Origin: Aldrovandia affinis | Taxonomy: Eukaryota > Chordata > Actinopteri > Notacanthiformes > Halosauridae | NCBI GenBank assembly: GCA_029706075.1 | Contig: JAINUG010000011.1 | Span: 9,057,001 to 9,121,000 of the forward strand | Length of the DNA stretch: 64,000 nucleotides | Direction: 5' to 3' | In this document: positions 59,501 through 64,000 of the stretch, one piece after another | Position numbering within the stretch: position 1 is the first letter of the stretch | Layout: each line of letters begins with the position of its first letter | Notes under the pieces: generated by a model | Seen by the model: the letters and a program-made list of their open reading frames with translations, nothing else | Told to the model about the DNA's origin: nothing | Databases searched by the model: none | Program-made: the position numbers and the translations under genes

Positions 59501-60714
59501 TTATTCCTTAGTCTTTTCTATAATCATGGTTGTTGTTCTCCATGCCCTGTTTGTCTTGTTATTTTCTTTTATATTTGCCTTTGTGTTTAATCTGCCTTTT
59601 TAATCCTTTTGTTTTACTCCACTTACATTTAATCTTTTTTTATGCCCATGGTTGTTGTTCTCCATGCCCTGCTTTTTCTTGCAATTGTATCTTATATTTG
59701 CCTTTGTGCATAATGTTTTTCTTTAATCCTTCTGTTTTACTCCTTTGTTTTACCTGGAAAGCACTTCAGTGCCATGTATGAAAAGCGCTTTACAAATAAA
59801 GTTATTATTAATAATTAATACATACATATACACTGATCGCACTTGCCTTAAGATGTTCATTGAATTCATCCTCAAATTTTCGGCCCCAGATACTTGTCCC
59901 TCCTTTCCCTGTACCTAAGTGTAGAAGGAAATATGTTTTGTTGTCGGAAAGAAGGCTGCCATTAAATCGGTGCTTTAAATGCTAGAATAATTCTTTTTCT
60001 ATTAATGAAAATATTGATTGACTGAAGTTCTCATTCACAAAACAAGTTAAACAATCTGTACAGTAGAATATAGATTATAGCATTTTATCACAAATTGAGC
60101 TTTTAACAGAAAATAAAATGTGTGACCTTAGTTATTACACAATCTTTCTATGAATTGCCATTACCTGTGGGGTCCCCTGTCTGCACCATGAAGCCTTTAA
60201 TGTTCCGGTGAAAAATGCAGCCATTGTAGAACCCGCTGGCACACAGCGCGAGGAAATTCTGTCAAAAGCAAATGCCTATTACAACGGTACTGCACGCGCC
60301 AACACTTTTGTTATAATACTACTAGATCGTGATCCGCACCTCACATGTCTTTGGAGCCCTTTCACAGAACAGCTCTATTTTCACATCTCCGAGGTCTGTA
60401 TGCAAAGTCACCGCCTGGGGAAAAAAGAGAGCAATGCTAATACCTACATATGAGCATTTTAAGATAAACTAGCTGGTTAGCTGGCTGTCCACTAATAGTT
60501 TGTGAGGTTTATTATTCACATTACAGCGTGCTATTTTGAACTGTGTCAAACAAAACGAGTGACTTGCTGCTGGATTCCAGTAGCTAACGCTATAAGGCTC
60601 TACTTCTGAATATTAAATCGTGATTTAGTCTACAATTACATTTATCCGAAATGTGTCCTAATTACAAAGTCAAATAAACTTTTAAAATACTACGACTTGA
60701 GCTAATTTTACCAT
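53576..60714 (-). CDS. ppil3: PPIL3, cyclophilin-like peptidyl-prolyl isomerase 3 (6 coding exons)
   Basis: Small cyclophilin of the spliceosome-associated PPIL3 family; these enzymes catalyse cis-trans isomerisation of prolyl bonds. Coding exons on the minus strand: 60712-60714 (the ATG alone), 60340-60414, 60165-60258, 59847-59914, 53821-53939, 53576-53702. Total 486 bp, 161 aa plus stop, the human length. It starts [19 protein letters not shown]. The active-site block [15 protein letters not shown] gives Arg44, Phe49, Met50 and Gln52, followed by [20 protein letters not shown]. Where most cyclophilins carry the drug-binding Trp, the sequence reads [13 protein letters not shown], as in PPIL3 of other animals. 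Intron 4 uses a GC donor (AAG|GCAAGT) and is 5.9 kb, full of transposon remains. Exon 1 carries only the start codon, so initiation depends on that splice. Head-to-head with the ENTR1-like gene. Confidence 0.97.
54173..54630 (+). mobile_element. Tc1 left half (same family as 40830)
   Basis: Begins CAGTGCATTCGAAAAGTATT after TA; continues ACCCCATAATGACAACGCAA and CACACCTGTCTATATAAGGT up to the transposase start region (AAGCCATGAAGTCC). The transposase itself is missing. It lies in PPIL3 intron 4. Confidence 0.82.
54865..55082 (-). repeat. tRNA-derived SINE (minus)
   Basis: In the minus sense: GGGGCGGCGGATAGCATAGC then GTCTAACGCACC (A-box side) and GGTTCAAAACCC (B box), body GGTGGCATTTAGCTGTCC, and a T-rich tail end. 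The best-preserved of three copies of this family here. Confidence 0.75.
55262..56136. repeat. Palindromic MITE pair (GGGGCCTGTCTCACGAAG ends)
   Basis: The outer ends ACCTGGGGCCTGTCTCACG (55262) and its inverse (to 56136) match over about 22 bp. A second inverted pair lies inside: GTGGGTTAGCGAGCTAACTT at 55520 and its inverse near 56085, each followed by TTTCGGTCTCACGACTG. This looks like one MITE nested in a related one. It is inserted in the copy-4 hAT-like MITE. Confidence 0.7.
56137..56280 (+). repeat. hAT-like MITE, copy 4 (right part)
   Basis: GTGTCCACACTTTCAACAAT then TTAGGCTCCCACTGATTTCA, as in copy 2. Confidence 0.6.
56281..57530 (+). mobile_element. ZBED-type hAT transposase, C-terminal part with an intron
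   Basis: A CAGTGGTGGGCCGTCAGGG end at 56281 is followed by two open blocks with good splice sites between: about 56407-56730 ([36 protein letters not shown]) and 56964-57529. The second holds [20 protein letters not shown] and the hAT dimerisation domain: [40 protein letters not shown], ending [11 protein letters not shown]. Both blocks are free of stops. The N-terminal zinc finger and first catalytic region are absent, and no right end was found. It is antisense in PPIL3 intron 4. Confidence 0.82.
57531..58835. other. Downstream of the hAT, unassigned
   Basis: Probably the 3' part of the hAT plus intron. GCTAGCTAACGTTAGC-type patches at 58640-58660. No gene. Confidence 0.4.
58836..59028 (-). 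repeat. hAT-type end (CAGGGGTGCCCAACC)
   Basis: In the minus sense it starts CAGGGGTGCCCAACCTTTTT; the body contains GAGATCTACCAGTCCCAGTT-like sequence. Confidence 0.55.
59300..59815 (+). mobile_element. L2-group LINE 3' end
   Basis: Decayed C-terminus ([13 protein letters not shown]-like reading near 59370) and the tail AAAGCGCTTTACAAATAAAG with TTATTA repeats. The tandem TATAATCATGGTTGTTGTTC and its partner near 59640 form an internal duplication. Confidence 0.6.
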
Positions 60715-60790
60715 TCTGAACTGCAGTTGACCGGATACAAACGCATTAGCGGTGAAGCTGCTCCACGAGCGTGAACCACAATAACGAAAC

Positions 60791-60833
60791 GACTTCCGGT
60801 GACCACTAGGGTGGAAAAATCTAAAATTGAAGC
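60791..60833 (-). promoter_or_regulatory. PPIL3 core-promoter block (A/T box + CCGGAAGT)
   Basis: Read in the direction of transcription: CTTCAATTTTAGATTTTTCC, then ACCCTAGTGGTC and ACCGGAAGTCG, about 79 bp before the ATG. The layout matches blocks before MED27, the SDR gene and the ENTR1-like gene. The ETS site is directly seen; a start site near it is inferred. Confidence 0.6.
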
Positions 60834-61034
60834 TGGGCATTGTTGCCTTTAAATCATGCAAAACTCAATAGAAATGGATTCATATAAAATGGTTTGCAAA
60901 ATGATTACATATATTCAGGCTAGTAAAGTTGTTCAGTTATGGAATAATATGTTACGATTTTGCAACAAAATATTCGGATTCCCTTATTTTTCGTCCAGTA
61001 AAAAAATAAAATTACAAATGAGAAATAATTCTGC

Positions 61035-61077
61035 TCGTATTTTGAATTTTTACGCCCCATTGGTCACCGGAAGTCGG
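61035..61077 (+). promoter_or_regulatory. ENTR1-like core-promoter block (A/T box + CCGGAAGT)
   Basis: Reads CGTATTTTGAATTTTTACG, then CCCCATTGGTC and ACCGGAAGTCGG, about 123 bp before the ATG. It shares TGGTCACCGGAAGTCG exactly with the opposed PPIL3 block. Confidence 0.6.
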
Positions 61078-61194
61078 TGGCTTCTTGTCGCTAGCTTCGC
61101 GCTCGTGCACTAACCACTAAAACGTCGCATATTCTCCGCCTATGTTTACCTTTGTAAAAGCGAGTGTTAAATGTATTAATCATAAGGTTTTGGA

Positions 61195-63675
61195 ATGGCG
61201 AAACAAACAACCTCAGTGAAAAAGATAATCATTGAAGATGGTATGTTAACCAACTCTAAGAGTTTTTTTTATTCTGCATGTTTGTTGTTCATGGATAGGT
61301 CCTGGGGAGTGGTTCGTGGCATTGCCTTAAGCCTGGTACATACGAGATGATTGTGCTCTTATTTTCTGAAAAGTTTTGGCACGACTCTTTGTAAAGCTTA
61401 GCGCTGCCCGTTAAACTCATTCCATGGTTTAAACCCTTAACTTGTAATGTCATACCCAGCAAGCGCTCTTTGCTGAAGGTAGAGCGACTTACTTCTGCAT
61501 TTGCTTATTCCAGCTCGATTAGTTCCGGTACGACTTCCGGCATATCGACAATGGCCTACAAACAAACACAACGACAATACTAGTGTAGGCAGATAAGGAA
61601 ATTTCACTATTGTATTCGTGTTTACGCGAAATGCCTAACATGACAATAAACAATGTGCATAGGCTTGTCTATGCTTGCAGGAAAGCGCTCTCACCTCATA
61701 AATTAATTACGAGGCCAGGTGAGTTGCCATCAAGGTGTCAATTTTGTTTTTATTATTTCATATTGCAACAGTTCACAGGTAAGTGAGAATAGCCCATACG
61801 TTCAGATGGGAGCACGCAGGAATTCCTGCTCTGAAGTACGTAAGCACACGTAAGCAGTGCTCGGAGAGAAATCACAAACGTGTCGTACACATATAAAAAA
61901 CATGTCAAACATATCGTATTGCTGTTAAAATGAAAAGTAACATCAAGCACAGTTGTCTTAAGGGGAACTGAAATGTGCAGCTTATTGAATAATATAACAA
62001 ACATTCGATTGTTATTAATAGTTAAGCTACATATAATTTAATATGCACTAATATTAAATACCTTTTTAATTGCACATTTTTGTATGACATAGTATGTATG
62101 ATTTTGTTAAGCTACGGTACATCCTAATGTACAAATTACACAACATTTGTTTCAGGGTTTTTTAAGGTGTAATGTGCAAATGTTAACCTTTAATGTAGCT
62201 AGCCAGCTAACAAACTATTTAATCCTTGTGTTGTCCTATCCCAGGGAAGAATATGACATTAAAATGATGACATACAGTAGACTCCGTTTTTATTCATACC
62301 CTTGATAAAGATGAACAAAATAGATTGTATCAAATAAAGTACTGAGGTATGTTATGCTAAAAAAATGCAGAAAATTCCAAACCTACAATACTAATACAGT
62401 TCAGAAAAAACATTTTTTTTTTTTTTCCAGAAAACATCTGGATCACAATTATTCACACCCCTAACTATTATTTTAAATTTAATCCAACATTGCAGATACA
62501 AAACAACATTAATGCATCAGTAATACAACTATGATGGTATTAATAAAAGGAAAGTATAGGAAAGTAAGTCTTTCTCATTAAACTCGTAGGCTGATTAAGA
62601 TGCTATGGGTGTGAATTGCATTGGTAATGTTTGCCTGTGTTCTCATTCAGGTAAATGTGTGTTTTTTATAGGCATATACCCAATTCATGAATTAACTGTG
62701 GCCTATGTATTTGTAACATCATCCCTTTTGTTGTATCCTAGAAAAAAATATGCAAAGCTTTGTGGAAAGCCTTTTTAGAGTCCTTTTGTCCATAGTGAAG
62801 TTACCTGTGCAGCTTTTGTGCATGTGCGTCCTATGCCCTTTGCCTAGTTTTGTGGGGGAGGGGGGGACCTAAGACCATCACTTGCTCACTTCTCCAGATA
62901 GAGGCAACTAATGGCATTTGAACCCAGATGTACCTCCTTGAACTGAGCAACAAACAAACAATAGGCTATCATATTTTAGTAAGCTAGCAACCATGATCGC
63001 TGTTTTCACATTTCCAGCTAGGTATGATAGCTAGCTAGCTAGCTAGCTTAGAAACGTTGACATGCATTAACAGAGCTGCATTCACTTTTCTTCTCAGAAG
63101 TGTGTTTTCCATATAATATTTGCATTATCACAGGCACATTTACAAAAACCTGGATATTGCAAGCAAACGGTACCAGAGAATGTTCCAGTTTTGAATTGCC
63201 ACTTCTAATTGTAGTCCCACCTAAAGTAGTTTGTGATTCATCTGAAGTGATAACTGATAATTGGTTTATAGTGATGAGCCTGACAAGTGAGGTTGGTTTA
63301 TACATGTTATCACTATGAAGATATGTATTTTCTGGAAAGCAGGTAGAATAAAAATGATGCAATGTAATCATTTCACAGGTGCATTTTATCTGGGACCAAT
63401 GAGAGGTTGTATTGAGAGTGACATGGATCGAACTGAAGCAGTTTAGAATGTAAGCAACATGTGATATCCAGTCCTGGTATACCCAATAATCACTGGTATG
63501 CTTTTTTCAGATGAGCATCAAGAAGATACAGATGAGCTGAATCCTTTTTCCTTCAAGGAGTTCATCCGGAGCAAGAATCTATCCTCCATCACGAGTGGAG
63601 ATGAAGAAGGGAAGAAACACTACCTGGCACAGAAGGTGCAGAATATTGATTCATACATCTATGCACATATAGGGG
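61195..63675 (+). CDS. entr1: ENTR1/SDCCAG3-like gene, first two coding exons (continues past window)
   Basis: Exon 1 is 61195-61240 (MAKQTTSVKKIIIED, donor GTATGT). Exon 2 begins at 63511 after a CTTTTTTCAG acceptor and reads DEHQEDTDELNPFSFKEFIRS, then KNLSSITSGDEEGKKHYLAQK. The donor is uncertain: 63635 (AAG|GTGCAG) or 63675 (GGG|GTAGAC) both fit. The NPFSFKEFIRSKNL block resembles NPFSFREFLKTKNLG of ENTR1 (SDCCAG3), an endosome and centrosome trafficking regulator with C-terminal coiled coils. Those coiled coils would lie beyond this window. Human ENTR1 and MED27 both map to 9q34, which mildly supports the call. The family assignment rests on a short motif and the gene is incomplete, so confidence is moderate. 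Confidence 0.62.
61241..63510 (+). other. ENTR1-like gene intron 1
   Basis: 2.27 kb intron; nothing recognised apart from a Tc1-type MITE at about 62267-62470 (TACAGTAGACTCCGTTTTTA) and a GCTAGC simple repeat near 63030. Confidence 0.55.
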
Positions 63676-63739
63676 GTAGACAAAATAATGGCAAACAATA
63701 TTTTAAAATATAAAGACTATATTAATATTTATTAACTAA

Positions 63740-63960
63740 TAACATAAGAATACATTATAACGAGAACAGGCCATTCGGCCCATCTAGGCTTGTCATATCC
63801 GAGTCTAAAGAATATCCAGTACGGATACTTTTTAGATTAGGACATGACGAGCCTAGCTGGGCTGATCATTATTATGTATTTTTATGTTCTTATCTAAAAC
63901 TCCTCTTCACATTTCGTCATTATGTATTCTTATGTTCTTATCTAAAAACCCTCTTCACAT
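63740..63960. mobile_element. Inverted pair of CR1-like LINE 3' ends
   Basis: 63740-63822 is a minus-strand tail (GAACAGGCCATTCGGCCCAT). 63820-63895 is a plus-strand tail of the same family (GACGAGCCTAGCTGGGCTGA) with TATGTTCTTAT. The last 63 bp unit, TTATGTTCTTATCTAAAA plus CCTCTTCACATTT, is repeated in tandem. Confidence 0.65.
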
Positions 63961-64000
63961 TTACCCTGACACTACTCCCAATTAATAGAGGGGAAATTGA

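Larger units (their letters stand above)
60715..61194. promoter_or_regulatory. Bidirectional promoter between PPIL3 and the ENTR1-like gene
   Basis: 480 bp separates the two divergent start codons. It holds two inverted copies of a 16-base block, CGACTTCCGGTGACCA at 60791-60806 and TGGTCACCGGAAGTCG at 61061-61076. Each is an ETS-family consensus (CCGGAAGT) and each is followed on its inner side by an A/T-rich box. The symmetry suggests that each gene uses its own copy as the core promoter, with transcription running outward. Confidence 0.7.

Noticed and set aside
60791-61077. A transposon bounded by the inverted 16-base blocks between PPIL3 and the ENTR1-like gene
   Set aside because: The same block occurs singly, in fixed orientation, before MED27 and the SDR gene, which suits promoter function better than terminal repeats; no target duplication is seen.

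Overview
The window is eukaryotic and almost certainly from a ray-finned (teleost) fish. It has intron-rich housekeeping genes with GT-AG splice sites. It also has the usual fish repeat mix: L2 LINEs with the 'GTAAGTCGCTCTGGATAAG' type tail, CR1-like LINEs, Tc1/mariner and hAT transposons, tRNA-derived SINEs, and a few LTR-element fossils. I cannot name the species.

Four host genes can be read. (1) MED27 (Mediator subunit 27) lies on the minus strand, 29173 to 9528. It has eight coding exons adding to 311 aa, the human length. (2) A FabG-like classical short-chain dehydrogenase/reductase lies on the minus strand, 50333 to 35319, with eight coding exons and 265 aa. (3) PPIL3 (cyclophilin-like 3) lies on the minus strand, 60714 to 53576, with six coding exons and 161 aa, the human length. 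(4) An ENTR1/SDCCAG3-like gene starts on the plus strand at 61195 and runs off the right edge. PPIL3 and the ENTR1-like gene are head-to-head, with 480 bp between their start codons.

Layout: 1-9500 is gene-free flank built of nested repeats (CR1-like LINE split by a hAT, itself split by an L2; a 1.24 kb Tc1 copy at 7520-8756). 9528-29173 is MED27, whose introns hold several hATs, a BEL/Pao fossil, a SINE-like foldback insert and a SWIM-motif DNA transposon. 29250-35318 is intergenic, with a Tx1-clade LINE fragment and a Gypsy fossil. 35319-50333 is the SDR gene; intron 7 carries a four-level nest (Tc1 > solo LTR > hAT > L2) and intron 1 a CR1/L2-group LINE with a 2A-like motif. 50334-53455 is mostly unassigned. 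53576-60714 is PPIL3, with a ZBED-type hAT transposase and palindromic MITEs in its 5.9 kb GC-AG intron. 60715-64000 is the bidirectional promoter and the start of the ENTR1-like gene.

The most notable observation is in the promoters. All four host genes share, in the same orientation and 40-135 bp before the ATG, a composite block: an A/T-rich ATTTTGAATTTTT/TTTAGATTTTT box followed after 10-16 bases by ACCGGAAGT(C/A)G. The similarity goes beyond a plain ETS site. It may reflect a common core-promoter layout (TATA-like or W-box plus a start site near CCGGAAGT), or a dispersed promoter-associated sequence. No CRISPR, operon or bacterial feature is present.
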